A DNA stretch of 64,000 nt, taken from Candidatus Pelagibacter communis. Its GTDB lineage: Bacteria > Pseudomonadota > Alphaproteobacteria > Pelagibacterales > Pelagibacteraceae. This document shows positions 51,020 to 59,998 of this stretch, in pieces. The position numbers and the translations under genes were made by a program. Location of the stretch: contig NZ_CVSS01000043.1 of the NCBI RefSeq assembly GCF_001180185.1, positions 1-64,000 of the forward strand, read 5' to 3'. How positions within the stretch are numbered: the stretch's first letter is position 1; each line of letters begins with the position of its first letter. A model generated the notes under the pieces. That model saw only the letters and a program-made list of their open reading frames with translations, did not search any database and was not told where the DNA came from.

Positions 51020-52290
51020 CGATTTATTAAGTCAGTAATTTGTTTTTCTGTTAATTGAAAATTGTTATCTATCCACTCTTCTTCTATCATTTTCAATTTT
51101 TTTCCCAATTTTTTTCCCTCTGGAATATCGTACTTTTCCTTTAAGGTTATTGCCTGAATAGGTATTTTTGGCAAAACTTTTGTTCGAAATTTTTCTATTA
51201 AATCTAAATATTTTTTTTCAGCTTTTTTTGAAGTAAATATTCTGTAATTTAATATATCTAAAACACTTTGTTTTCCATGGTAATACAAAATTTTATTCAA
51301 TTCTCGCTCTGAAAAAGACTGGCTGGTAATTTTATTTCTATAAAAATTATCTATAACACCAAGTCTTTTCTGGTCTTTCTTAGAAATATTATACTTATAA
51401 AGAAAATACTCTACATTATCAGTTCCATCGACAATTAAAACTGATAATAGAAAAATAAAATCTCCCTCTTTAATTTTTTCTTTTACAAAATTGTTTGGAT
51501 TTACAAAAAATCGAATATTTTTGATTTGTGGAAAAATGATTTCAAAAAGCCTAGAAGAAAATTTATCTTTTGCAAGACTTATTAAAACATCAAACTTAAG
51601 AAATTTTTGAAGTTCATTTAATAATCTTTCTTTAGATAAGTTTGAAATGCCTCTTATATTTTTTTTAATTAATCTAATAATTTTTGAATCATGTTTATAA
51701 TTTGAATAAACCAAAAAAAATCTCAGATAACGAAGTATTCTTAAATAATCTTCTTTAATTCTTTTTTCTGGGTCACCTATAAATTTTACTATTCCTCTTT
51801 TTAGATCTTCTTTGCCATTGTGTGGATCGAATAAATTTCCCTCTATGTCTGAGTAGATTGCATTAATTGTAAAATCTCTTCTAGAGGCATCTTTTTTCCA
51901 ATCAGTGCAAAATTTAACTTCTGCATGTCTCCCATAAGTTTTTATATCTTCTCTCAAACTAGTTATTTCAAAATTATGATTATCTATTACTGCAGTAATA
52001 GTGCCATGTTCAAAACCTGTCTTATAATAATTTATATTATATTTTTTTAAAGCTTCACAAACTTGTTGTGGGCTTAAATTTGTAGCAAGATCAATATCGT
52101 CAATTATTTCTTTTCGAATTGTTTTTCTAACGCAGCCACCAACATATCTTAATTCACTCTCTGGTGAAAAATTGTTTATACATAAAAAAATATTTTTTAC
52201 TGGAGTATCTTTGGATATGCCTTTAATTCTTTTAACAATATAATCTAAGTTATTTGATGTTTTAAAAAATTTATTTAAAAAATTAATCAT
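51016..52290 (-). CDS. cca: CCA tRNA nucleotidyltransferase/poly(A) polymerase family protein
   Basis: A class II nucleotidyltransferase of 424 residues. Marks are the flexible loop and catalytic site [24 protein letters not shown] near 51-74 with the metal aspartates, and [27 protein letters not shown] near 134. [16 protein letters not shown] near 177 and a C-terminal HD-less helical part follow. It probably repairs or adds CCA at tRNA 3' ends; poly(A) polymerase activity cannot be ruled out from sequence. The start codon lies 3 bases after the encoded CCA of tRNA-Gln, so there is no normal leader or ribosome site. Confidence 0.92.
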   Translation of the reverse strand: MINFLNKFFKTSNNLDYIVKRIKGISKDTPVKNIFLCINNFSPESELRYVGGCVRKTIRKEIIDDIDLATNLSPQQVCEALKKYNINYYKTGFEHGTITAVIDNHNFEITSLREDIKTYGRHAEVKFCTDWKKDASRRDFTINAIYSDIEGNLFDPHNGKEDLKRGIVKFIGDPEKRIKEDYLRILRYLRFFLVYSNYKHDSKIIRLIKKNIRGISNLSKERLLNELQKFLKFDVLISLAKDKFSSRLFEIIFPQIKNIRFFVNPNNFVKEKIKEGDFIFLLSVLIVDGTDNVEYFLYKYNISKKDQKRLGVIDNFYRNKITSQSFSERELNKILYYHGKQSVLDILNYRIFTSKKAEKKYLDLIEKFRTKVLPKIPIQAITLKEKYDIPEGKKLGKKLKMIEEEWIDNNFQLTEKQITDLINR

Positions 52291-52293
52291 ATG

Positions 52294-52367
52294 TGGCTGG
52301 GGCGCTAGGATTCGAACCTAGGATGCAGGTACCAAAAACCCGTGCCTTACCGCTTGGCTACGCCCCA
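52294..52367 (-). tRNA. tRNA-Gln (TTG)
   Basis: A 74-nt cloverleaf with encoded CCA: T1-A72 start (TGGGGCG/CGCCCCA) typical of glutamine tRNAs, D arm with AAGCGGTAA, anticodon loop TTTTGGT (anticodon TTG), and T loop TTCGAAT. It lies 34 bases after the ispE stop and only 3 bases before the start codon of cca, all on the minus strand, so it is likely co-transcribed with cca. Confidence 0.97.
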
Positions 52368-52401
52368 ATATTATCTTTCGTATAACACAAAAAAAATAAA
52401 T

Positions 52402-53247
52402 TTATATAGTTTTTGATATTTTACACCAATAATTTCTAAACTGTTTTTTAACTTTTTTTTGGGCATCTTTGCACATTTTAATTGAATTAAAATAAGCAAT
52501 TATTACTGAACCAGATCCTGTCATCCTAGCAAATTCAATATTTGGTAATTTCAGTAAAAAACTTTTTAAATTTTTTAATTTTGGGTACTTTTTGAAAGCT
52601 ACTATTTCTAGATCGTTTTTCATGTACTTTAAGTGCTTAATGTTAAACATATTTTTTGAGATTAAATTAAAACTAATCTTGGAATATCTTTTCACTTCAG
52701 AATAAATATTCTTTGTGGAGCAGCCAAAATCTGGTTTTACTAGTAAAAGATTAATCTTTTTGTGAATTTTTGGTGTTTTGATAGAATTGTTAGATTGTAA
52801 TACTAAATTTTTTGAGTAAATGCCAAGTATTGTATCGGATCCAATTAATCTTAAAATTTTAACCACTTCTTTTTGTTTTAACTTCACAAATTTTTTTTTA
52901 ATAAAAAAATTTAAAATGTTAGCGGCATTCATTGATCCCCCACCTAGGCCAGCTTTAGTTGGAATATTTTTAATCACAACAATCTGATATTTGTCTTTAA
53001 GTAATTTCTTTTTATCAAGAATTTTTAATAAGTTTGAGACTGTATTATTTGATCTAATATTGTTAGAAAACTCTCCTTTAAACTTTATTTTATGTTTATT
53101 AGATCTGATTTTTCTTATCATTATTTTATCATGTAGATCTAAAAAGCTCACTAAACTCTCAATTTTATGAAGGGCATTTGTTTTTCCAACAACATTTAAG
53201 GCTATATTAATTTTAGCATGAGATTTTATGTTAAAATAACTCATCAA
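52402..53247 (-). CDS. ispE: 4-diphosphocytidyl-2-C-methyl-D-erythritol kinase
   Basis: IspE phosphorylates CDP-ME in the non-mevalonate isoprenoid pathway. The 281-residue GHMP kinase has SHAKINIALNVVGK near residue 9, the ATP loop IPTKAGLGGGSMNAANIL near 90, LIGSDTILGIY near 132, and the C-terminal MTGSGSVIIAYF near 245. Several lysine tracts reflect the A/T bias. The ATG may be the first or the second methionine. Its start overlaps the TPR gene by 4 bases. Confidence 0.95.
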   Translation of the reverse strand: MMSYFNIKSHAKINIALNVVGKTNALHKIESLVSFLDLHDKIMIRKIRSNKHKIKFKGEFSNNIRSNNTVSNLLKILDKKKLLKDKYQIVVIKNIPTKAGLGGGSMNAANILNFFIKKKFVKLKQKEVVKILRLIGSDTILGIYSKNLVLQSNNSIKTPKIHKKINLLLVKPDFGCSTKNIYSEVKRYSKISFNLISKNMFNIKHLKYMKNDLEIVAFKKYPKLKNLKSFLLKLPNIEFARMTGSGSVIIAYFNSIKMCKDAQKKVKKQFRNYWCKISKTI

Positions 53248-54941
53248 GAGCTTGTGGGTCCGTAAATTAATTTTTCTTTAATTTGTTCTATTAATTTTGG
53301 CTCAACGTCCTCCATTTTCAAAACCATTGACCAAAAATACCTTGCTTGAATTTTTCTATTTAATTTCCATAAAATATCTCCATAATGATCATTAACTATC
53401 GGATCATCTGGCATCAACTCAACTGCTCTTTTTAAAAATTTTTCTGCTTTAATGAAATCGTCAATTAAATAATATGCCCAACCAATCGAGTCTATTATAT
53501 AAGGATCATCATTTTCTTGAGTATAAGCCTTTTCAAGCATTTGAATTGCTTCATTAATCTTATAATCTCTCTCAAGCCAAGAGTATGCTAAGTAATTTAA
53601 GACATAAGCATCATCAGGATTGATTTCCAAAGAATGCAATAAATCTCTATCTGCACTTGAGTAATCTTTCATTCTTTCGAAAGTCCCCCCTCTTCGATAC
53701 AATAAATCTGCTTTTAAAGAACTTTTATTTTCTAAAGAATTAATTATCATTGAGTAATATTTTATGGCTTGATCAAACTTTTTTGAATTTTTGTTAAAAT
53801 TAGCAATATCAAATAAAAATTTGTTATTAGGGTTTTCAATTTCAAGAAATTTTGAAGTTATATAGTTTAAACCTTCATCTCTATTTTTAGTTTTCACAAT
53901 TATTTGTGCTTCTTTTTTTGATCTATACCAATAATAAAGATCTTGATGTTTATCGAAATTTTTTAAAACTTTTTTAGATTTTTCATAATTTCCGTTTAAA
54001 TAAGAATTTTCTGCAACTAATGACAAATTAAAAACAAATTTTGGATTCATATAGTTGGATAAACTTAAATAAAAATTTGATATGTCAAATCTATCTTGTG
54101 ATGAATAAAGATTCGAGATTAAAAATAAAAACTCTCCTATTACATCATTTTGATTACCACAGGAAAATACATTCTTAAATTCCTCATATTTATTGTTCTC
54201 TATCCAGCTTTTTCCCTGAGAAAGTAATAAAGTAGTATTTATATAATCTAAGTCATCAACTGTTTCTTTTGCTTCCTCAATTAGTTTGTTTTCTATCAGA
54301 TAAGTTAAATAAAAATAAGTATATCTAGAGTAATCTGCCTTTACATTATTAATCAATCTCGAAAAAAAAGAGCTGGTTTGATCATCATCCAAATAACATC
54401 TTAAAAAAGTTTCAGTAATGAGAGATAAGCTACCAAAATTTTGACCATCTCTAATAATTTTACCACTACTAAATACATTAATATGCTTTTTTAAAGAACT
54501 CAAAATTATAAATCTAAATCGATCCTTTTGTAAAAATTCTGGAACATCTAATAAAATTTTATTAGCTTTTTTCAAATTTTTTTTTTTAACACTATCTAAA
54601 GCTAATAAAACATATGCTTCGAAAAAATTTGAATTAATTTGATTTTCATTCATTTTAATAAAATTTACAGCTTGATTTACTTTACCTTCTAAGACCAATG
54701 ACATAGTAAAACGTTCTAGGAAAGAGTCATGCTTATTAATTAAAATCTTTGAACTGTTAAAAAAATTTAGTGCCTCTGAGTTGTTCCGATTTTCAAAAGC
54801 GACTATACCAGAAAAATAATTTGACAAATTTCTTGCATCAAATTCACCAAAACTAGTGCTTTTAGAAAATGAAGAGCTCTGATAGAGTAATATTGAAAAT
54901 AATAGGATTGTTATTTTTTTATACATAAACATAAATGGCAA
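53244..54941 (-). CDS. Tetratricopeptide-repeat protein, exported
   Basis: A 565-residue protein with an N-terminal signal peptide (about residues 5-26, ending after SSSFS) and many helical pairs. The clearest TPR units lie in the C-terminal third: YRRGGTFERMKDYSSADRDL near 415, YVLNYLAYSWLERD near 450, and IIDSIGWAYYLIDDFIKAEKFLKRAVELMP near 483. TPR proteins are scaffolds; periplasmic ones often belong to envelope assembly. The same arrangement, a large TPR protein ahead of ispE, is common in alphaproteobacteria, but its partner is unknown. It is divergent from the UDG-like gene. Confidence 0.85.
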   Translation of the reverse strand: MPFMFMYKKITILLFSILLYQSSSFSKSTSFGEFDARNLSNYFSGIVAFENRNNSEALNFFNSSKILINKHDSFLERFTMSLVLEGKVNQAVNFIKMNENQINSNFFEAYVLLALDSVKKKNLKKANKILLDVPEFLQKDRFRFIILSSLKKHINVFSSGKIIRDGQNFGSLSLITETFLRCYLDDDQTSSFFSRLINNVKADYSRYTYFYLTYLIENKLIEEAKETVDDLDYINTTLLLSQGKSWIENNKYEEFKNVFSCGNQNDVIGEFLFLISNLYSSQDRFDISNFYLSLSNYMNPKFVFNLSLVAENSYLNGNYEKSKKVLKNFDKHQDLYYWYRSKKEAQIIVKTKNRDEGLNYITSKFLEIENPNNKFLFDIANFNKNSKKFDQAIKYYSMIINSLENKSSLKADLLYRRGGTFERMKDYSSADRDLLHSLEINPDDAYVLNYLAYSWLERDYKINEAIQMLEKAYTQENDDPYIIDSIGWAYYLIDDFIKAEKFLKRAVELMPDDPIVNDHYGDILWKLNRKIQARYFWSMVLKMEDVEPKLIEQIKEKLIYGPTSS

Positions 54942-54959
54942 AAAGTCTTACTTAGGGTT

Positions 54960-55655
54960 ATGACATACAAAAAAGAATTAATAAATTCAATTGAGCCAAA
55001 TTTCATATTTAGTGAAAAACCGATTAATAGATTTCAATTGAATGAAATAAAGAAAGATGAAGCATCTTCCAATAAAATTCAACAAATTGAAAATCTTATA
55101 AAATCAATAAATTCAATTAAAAATTGTAATCTTAAAAATCAAGCTAAAAAACTTATTTTTGGAGAGGGAAATATAAATAGCCCAATTATGATAGTTGGAG
55201 AAGCTCCAGTACTAGAGGATGATATAAATGGTAAAGTTTATCAAGGAGAGTCGGGAATTTTGTTAGAAAAAATGCTATTAGCTATAAATTTAACAAAAAC
55301 AAATATCTACTCTACTTATGCAGTAAATTTTAGGCCACCGGAAGATAGAAAACCAACTTCTGAAGAAATTAAGAGATATTCCGTTTTTTTAAAAGAGCAT
55401 ATATCAATTATTGACCCAAAAGTTATAATTTTATTTGGTAGCACTGCAATGGAATCACTGATTGCGTCCAAACAAAAAATTTCAATTGAGAGAGGTAAAT
55501 GGAAAGAAATCATTCTTAAAAACAAAACCTATCCTGTAATAATTACTTTTAGCCCATCCTATCTGATTAGATTCCCTGAAAATAAAAGATATTCATGGGA
55601 AGATCTGAAAAAAATTAAAAAAAAAATATTAGATCTAAAAATTGAAATTTCGTAA
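54960..55655 (+). CDS. Uracil-DNA glycosylase family 4-like protein lacking the Fe-S cysteines
   Basis: The 231-residue protein has the family 4/5 UDG fold: LIFGEGNINSPIMIVGEAPVLEDD near residue 64, VYQGESGILLEKML near 93, RPPEDRKPTSEEI near 124, and the C-terminal SPSYLIR near 199. It should excise uracil from DNA. However, it has a single cysteine (Cys56), while typical family 4 enzymes use four to hold a 4Fe-4S cluster; two of the positions read Phe and Tyr. The motif usually written HPS/HPA near 199 is SPS, so the catalytic histidine is replaced. It may be an altered enzyme or a DNA-binding relative. rnhB overlaps by 14 bases. Confidence 0.8.
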   Translation: MTYKKELINSIEPNFIFSEKPINRFQLNEIKKDEASSNKIQQIENLIKSINSIKNCNLKNQAKKLIFGEGNINSPIMIVGEAPVLEDDINGKVYQGESGILLEKMLLAINLTKTNIYSTYAVNFRPPEDRKPTSEEIKRYSVFLKEHISIIDPKVIILFGSTAMESLIASKQKISIERGKWKEIILKNKTYPVIITFSPSYLIRFPENKRYSWEDLKKIKKKILDLKIEIS

Positions 55656-56223
55656 AATTATTGCTGGTGTGGATGAAGTTGGCAGAGGAAGTTTGATAGG
55701 ACCGGTTTTTGCAGCAGCAGTTATTTTGAATAAATCAATTGATTTAAAAATATTAAAAGATTCTAAAAGTATGGGAAGAGAAAAAAGGAATTTTTTATCT
55801 AATTATATAAAAAAAAATTCCACGTGGGCTATTGGCAAAGCATCAAGGCAGGAAATTGATAAAATTAATATTTTGCAAGCTAGTCTTTTGGCAATGATAA
55901 GAGCAATCATAAAATTAAAAAAAAAACCATCGGTTGTACTAATTGATGGAAATAAGGTGCCTAAGCTTAAAAAATATAAATTTAAAGCAATTGTTAAAGG
56001 AGATAAAAAAATTCCCTCTATTTCTGCAGCCTCTATAATTGCAAAAGTTTCTAGAGACAAATTCATAATTTCATTAGCAAAAAAAAACATTGGTTATCAT
56101 TGGGACCAAAATTTTGGTTATGGAACAAAACAGCATTTGAGAGCAATAAAGAAAATAGGTGTCAGCAAGCATCACAGAAAAACTTTCTCACCAGTATCCA
56201 AATTAATGAAACACAACATATAG
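55642..56223 (+). CDS. rnhB: Ribonuclease HII
   Basis: RNase HII cuts RNA-DNA hybrids and starts removal of single ribonucleotides from DNA. The 193 residues carry the four-acid active site: GVDEVGRGSLIGPV near 9 (Asp, Glu), LIDGN near 97, and KVSRDKFI near 131. GYGTKQHLRAI and HRKTFSPV near the end complete the family pattern. The start must be a TTG at 55642, inside the end of the UDG-like gene, because no ATG or GTG precedes the active-site block. Confidence 0.97.
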   Translation: MKFRKIIAGVDEVGRGSLIGPVFAAAVILNKSIDLKILKDSKSMGREKRNFLSNYIKKNSTWAIGKASRQEIDKINILQASLLAMIRAIIKLKKKPSVVLIDGNKVPKLKKYKFKAIVKGDKKIPSISAASIIAKVSRDKFIISLAKKNIGYHWDQNFGYGTKQHLRAIKKIGVSKHHRKTFSPVSKLMKHNI

Positions 56224-56274
56224 TCGTTCATTAAATTGCTAACACTAATTATGTAAATTTAATTCAATCTGAAG

Positions 56275-56303
56275 TTGACCCAAGAATCCATTTGGAGTCT
56301 AAT
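56275..56303 (+). promoter_or_regulatory. Likely ccrM promoter containing two GANTC sites
   Basis: TTGACC (56275-56280), a 17-base spacer and TCTAAT (56298-56303) form a plausible sigma-70 promoter for the DNA methylase. GAATC at 56284-56288 lies in the spacer and GAGTC at 56295-56299 overlaps the first bases of the -10. Both are GANTC, the target of the CcrM family. Transcription would begin only a few bases before the ATG at 56317, so the mRNA would be nearly leaderless. Self-control by methylation is inferred. Confidence 0.5.
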
Positions 56304-56316
56304 ATTTTTTTATAAA

Positions 56317-57387
56317 ATGAAATTAGATTTTAAAAATAAAATCATTAATGGAGACAGCCTCAAGGAATTAAAAAAAATTCCACGTGAAACTTTTGACCTA
56401 ATTTTTGCTGACCCACCATACAATCTTCAATTGAAAAATAAATTAACAAGACCAGATCTGACTAACGTAGATGGTGTCAATGACCAATGGGATCAATTTG
56501 AAAATTTTAAAAAATATGATGAGTTCACTTATGAATGGTTAATTGAGTGTAAAAGAATTTTAAAAAAAAATGGAGCAATTTGGGTAATTGGAAGTTATCA
56601 CAATATTTTTAGAGTTGGGACAATCATTCAGAATTTAGGTTTTTGGATTTTGAATGATGTAATTTGGAACAAAAAAAACCCAATGCCAAATTTTAGAGGA
56701 ACAAGATTTACCAATGCACATGAGACTCTCATCTGGGCTTCAAAATCTGAAAAATCAAAATATACATTTAATTATCAATCTTTAAAATGTTTGAATGATG
56801 ATTTGCAAATGAGATCTAATTGGGAGTTACCAATTTGCAATGGATTAGAAAGACTTAAAAAAGATGGTAAAAAAATACACTCTACTCAGAAACCAGAAGC
56901 TTTAATTCACAGAATTTTATTAGCCACCTCTAACAAAAAAGATCTAGTTTTAGATCCTTTTTTGGGATCAGGAACTACAGCTACAGTTGCAAAAAAGTTA
57001 GGAAGAAATTATTATGGTATTGAAAAAGAAAAAGTTTATTTCAAAGCAGCTGAAAAAAGAATAAAAAATACTAAACCTATTGAAGATGATTATTTAGATA
57101 CCTTGGAAAATAATAGGTCTAAACCAAGAATACCTTTTGGTTCATTAGTGGAATTAGGAATTATCAAGCCTGGCACGACAATATTTGATAATAAAAAGAG
57201 AATAAGTGCTAGAATAATGGCTGACGGAAGCATTAAACATGCTCAAACAGAAGGTTCGATTCATAAAGTTGCGGCAACAATCTTAGGTACAGAGAGCTGC
57301 AATGGTTGGACTTATTGGCATTTTAATTTTAACGGTACTGTTGTTCCAATTGATCATCTAAGAAAAAGATTAATTAGCAAAAGTTAA
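56317..57387 (+). CDS. ccrM: DNA adenine methyltransferase, CcrM type (GANTC)
   Basis: CcrM methylates adenine in GANTC and in alphaproteobacteria ties gene expression to the cell cycle. From the ATG at 56317 it has 356 residues: the catalytic DPPYN near 34, the target-recognition middle, the SAM-binding DPFLGSGTT near 217, and the CcrM-specific C-terminal RAMA domain (about 270-350, with LVELGIIKPGTTI). No partner restriction enzyme is present, so it is a solitary methylase. A longer frame from 56275 would translate the promoter region and lacks family support. Its stop interlocks with the monooxygenase stop (TTAA). Confidence 0.96.
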   Translation: MKLDFKNKIINGDSLKELKKIPRETFDLIFADPPYNLQLKNKLTRPDLTNVDGVNDQWDQFENFKKYDEFTYEWLIECKRILKKNGAIWVIGSYHNIFRVGTIIQNLGFWILNDVIWNKKNPMPNFRGTRFTNAHETLIWASKSEKSKYTFNYQSLKCLNDDLQMRSNWELPICNGLERLKKDGKKIHSTQKPEALIHRILLATSNKKDLVLDPFLGSGTTATVAKKLGRNYYGIEKEKVYFKAAEKRIKNTKPIEDDYLDTLENNRSKPRIPFGSLVELGIIKPGTTIFDNKKRISARIMADGSIKHAQTEGSIHKVAATILGTESCNGWTYWHFNFNGTVVPIDHLRKRLISKS

Positions 57388-58529
57388 TTTTTATAAATTC
57401 TTCCTAAAAAGGAGTCTAAAAAAATTTTGTTTTTTACCAATCTTTTCAAAAAAATATCTCTTAAAAATACAGCTATTGGACTAGAAAAATGAAAAGCAAA
57501 TTGACTGAATATTGATCTTCTATTAACCATTTTTGTTTTATTTACCCTATTTCTAAAAAAATTTCTTTGAGAATTATTTTCTATATTCTTAAATAATTCA
57601 TAAGCACCTTCTATAGACTGGGATGCACCTTGAGCAAATGATGGGGGAAAGGCATAAAAAGCATCACCTATAAAATGAATATTATCATTTTTTGATTTAT
57701 AAAAATCTTCGCTTACAAATACAGGAAATATCTTTAATTTAACTAAGTTATTTAAAAATTTTATATTTTTATCTGAAAGTTTTTTTAAAATTTTCTTTAT
57801 AAAAGTGTCTTCACTAAATAATGAGTAATTATTTTGTTCATGATTTGACATTGAATATTTCAGTATAGCTATAAAGTTTAAATCTCCATTTGGAGAGACC
57901 GGATAAATTACATAATGGAAATTTGAGCCAAGAAATAAAGAAATATTATTGTAATCAAATAATTTTAATGATTTTGGCAATAATCCTCTTATTGCTAAAG
58001 TTTTATTATATTTTGGCTGAGATTTATTGTTAAAAATAATTTTTTTACTTTTTGAAAAAACTCCATCTGAAACAATCAAATAATCACATTCAAATTTTTT
58101 ATCATTTTCAAAAGTAAGTTGAATAGATTGGTTCAATTGATCTATTCTTGATATACTGTGATCAGTTTTAATTGTGTTCTCTAAATTTTTTTTTAAAAAA
58201 TTAATGAGTGTAGATCTTTTTAGAGTAGTATATTTGCATTTTTCATTATTAAAATTCGATATGTCTAATTCACAAATTAATTTTGAAGATTTTTCTGAAT
58301 AAAATTTTATTTTGCTTGGATTAAATTTTTCATCAGACAGTAATTCATCAAATTTAATTTCATTTAAAAGTTTAATACTATTTACTGATAGTTGAACACC
58401 ATAACCCTCATCCAGATCTATTAAATTATTTTTTTCAAAAATTGTTATTTGATAATTTGAGTTTCTTTTGAATAAATTGGCAATGAATAGCCCAGAAATC
58501 CCAGCTCCGATTATAGCTATTTTTTTCAT
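57384..58529 (-). CDS. FAD-dependent monooxygenase (UbiH/salicylate hydroxylase group)
   Basis: A 381-residue flavoprotein hydroxylase. It shows the FAD-binding GAGISGLFIAN near residue 8 with a following EKN acid, DYLIVSDGVFSKSKK near 144 (the DG motif), and the second FAD motif GDAFYAFPPSFAQGASQSIEGA near 290. It belongs with aromatic-ring or polyprenyl hydroxylases such as ubiquinone-pathway enzymes, but the substrate is not evident. It overlaps the 3' end of ccrM by 4 bases, and mutY upstream by 4. Confidence 0.85.
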   Translation of the reverse strand: MKKIAIIGAGISGLFIANLFKRNSNYQITIFEKNNLIDLDEGYGVQLSVNSIKLLNEIKFDELLSDEKFNPSKIKFYSEKSSKLICELDISNFNNEKCKYTTLKRSTLINFLKKNLENTIKTDHSISRIDQLNQSIQLTFENDKKFECDYLIVSDGVFSKSKKIIFNNKSQPKYNKTLAIRGLLPKSLKLFDYNNISLFLGSNFHYVIYPVSPNGDLNFIAILKYSMSNHEQNNYSLFSEDTFIKKILKKLSDKNIKFLNNLVKLKIFPVFVSEDFYKSKNDNIHFIGDAFYAFPPSFAQGASQSIEGAYELFKNIENNSQRNFFRNRVNKTKMVNRRSIFSQFAFHFSSPIAVFLRDIFLKRLVKNKIFLDSFLGRIYKN

Positions 58530-59509
58530 TTGTTTCTCTCCAAATATTTTACAACTTTTTTTGTAAATGTAGGTAGCATATGGTTGTTTAATCTTTTTTT
58601 ATCAATCCAATAAGATGAGGGCAGTTTTTTATTTTTTTTTATATATTCAATTTTAATATTCATATTCATGTTAGACATTTTAAAATTAAGATTTTCATTA
58701 AATTTTTTAGGTCTAGGTATCTCTTCCATAGGAAATATAATCAAATTTTTTAAAAAATTAAACTTTGTATTTTTAATCAAAAGATAACTTTGTTTTTTTT
58801 TATAAACTTTTAGTAAAAAAAATTTATTTCTATTTTTTTTGATACTTTTTGCTAAATTAAAATCATTCTTTTTTAGAGAAATACAATTGATTTTTATGGG
58901 ACATTGATTGCAATTTGGGTTGATTGGTTTACACACTAATGCTCCTAACTCCATTAAGGCCTGGGCATAATCACTAGATCTAAGAGAAATTCCAAAAATT
59001 TTTTTTTTTTTTATAATGTTAATTTTTTCAATTTCTTTTTCTTTTTTTAAATAAAGGTATCTTTTTAAAACTCTTTCAATATTTCCATCTAAAGGAATGT
59101 ATGGCTTATTAAATACGATAGCTAAAATTGCACTCGCTGTATAATTTCCAATTCCTGGAAGACTTACTAAGTCTTCAAAATTATTTGGTAATTTCCCATT
59201 AAATTTTTTAAGAATGATTTGAGCAGTTTTTTTCAAATTTTTTGCTCTAGAATAATATCCGAGACCTTCCCAAATCTTGATTAATCTTCTATCATTTATT
59301 CTGGCAAGTGATTTAAAGTCTGGAATTTTATTTATGAATTTATTAAAATAAGGTACTACAGTTACAACCTGAGTTTGTTGCAACATAAATTCACTAACCA
59401 AGGTATAATATTGTCTTTTTTGAAAAGAAACTTTTTTACGCCATGGCAGTGACCTTTTATTTAAATCATACCAATCAAGAATTTTTTTTGTTAATAATTG
59501 TTCCTTCAT
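58526..59509 (-). CDS. mutY: A/G-specific adenine DNA glycosylase
   Basis: MutY removes adenine mispaired with 8-oxoguanine. From the ATG at 59509 it has 327 residues: LPWRK near 19, the catalytic glutamate in SEFMLQQTQV near 37, the helix-hairpin-helix LPGIGNYTASA near 115, the Lys/Asp region PLDGNIERVLKR near 137, and a complete 4Fe-4S loop Cys-x6-Cys-x2-Cys-x5-Cys near 196-212. A NUDIX-like C-terminal domain for 8-oxoG recognition follows but is much shortened. A frame from 59554 adds residues without family support. Its start codon is back to back with that of the dciA-like gene. Confidence 0.95.
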   Translation of the reverse strand: MKEQLLTKKILDWYDLNKRSLPWRKKVSFQKRQYYTLVSEFMLQQTQVVTVVPYFNKFINKIPDFKSLARINDRRLIKIWEGLGYYSRAKNLKKTAQIILKKFNGKLPNNFEDLVSLPGIGNYTASAILAIVFNKPYIPLDGNIERVLKRYLYLKKEKEIEKINIIKKKKIFGISLRSSDYAQALMELGALVCKPINPNCNQCPIKINCISLKKNDFNLAKSIKKNRNKFFLLKVYKKKQSYLLIKNTKFNFLKNLIIFPMEEIPRPKKFNENLNFKMSNMNMNIKIEYIKKNKKLPSSYWIDKKRLNNHMLPTFTKKVVKYLERNK

Positions 59510-59998
59510 ATGCAATTTAAAAAATATTCTAAGCAGAGAAACAGCTCCTTTCAAGGATTAAGATCATTTAAAGATACTTTGCCAAAAAATATTAAAAAAA
59601 TTATAAACAAAAGAGGTCATATTTATTCTGAAACATTAAATAATTGGAAATATATAGTAGGTAAAAATTTATTTAAAATTTGTTATCCAAAATCATTCAA
59701 AACTTCAAATCGTTTTGGAGTAAATACTTTAGTTATTATGGTTAAAAGAGGTCACGAAATCGATTTAGAGTATTCTAAAAAAGAAATTATGAATAATATG
59801 AATAGTTTTTTTGGTTATACGATTGTTGAAAAGCTTAAATTTATAAGTTTTGATAATGAACAAAACACTATAAAGCCGTATAAAGATGAAAAAAAAAATG
59901 TGACAATTAATAAGTATCAAAAACAAATTAATGATATAAAAAATGAAAAGATTAGAAAGTCATTAATTGAGTTTTCAAAACTTTTTAAAAAAAAATGA
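59510..59998 (+). CDS. DciA-like protein (DUF721)
   Basis: A 162-residue DUF721 protein. The conserved part (about 35-105) reads HIYSETLNNWKYIVGKNLFKICYPKSF and then VNTLVIMVKRGHEIDLEYSKKEIMNNMN, the pattern of the family that includes DciA, the ancestral bacterial loader of the replicative helicase DnaB. Alphaproteobacterial members usually sit next to mutY or a DsbA-like gene and smc, exactly as here. A role in replication initiation is likely but inferred. The ATG at 59510 directly abuts the mutY ATG on the other strand; the next gene overlaps by 4 bases. Confidence 0.82.
   Translation: MQFKKYSKQRNSSFQGLRSFKDTLPKNIKKIINKRGHIYSETLNNWKYIVGKNLFKICYPKSFKTSNRFGVNTLVIMVKRGHEIDLEYSKKEIMNNMNSFFGYTIVEKLKFISFDNEQNTIKPYKDEKKNVTINKYQKQINDIKNEKIRKSLIEFSKLFKKK

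Noticed and set aside
54960-55655. Phage SPO1 polymerase-related gene as sign of a prophage
   Set aside because: The family name is historical; neighbours are core genes and no other phage genes are present.
56317-57387. Restriction-modification system around the methylase
   Set aside because: No endonuclease or specificity gene lies nearby, and the C-terminal domain is that of the solitary cell-cycle methylase CcrM.
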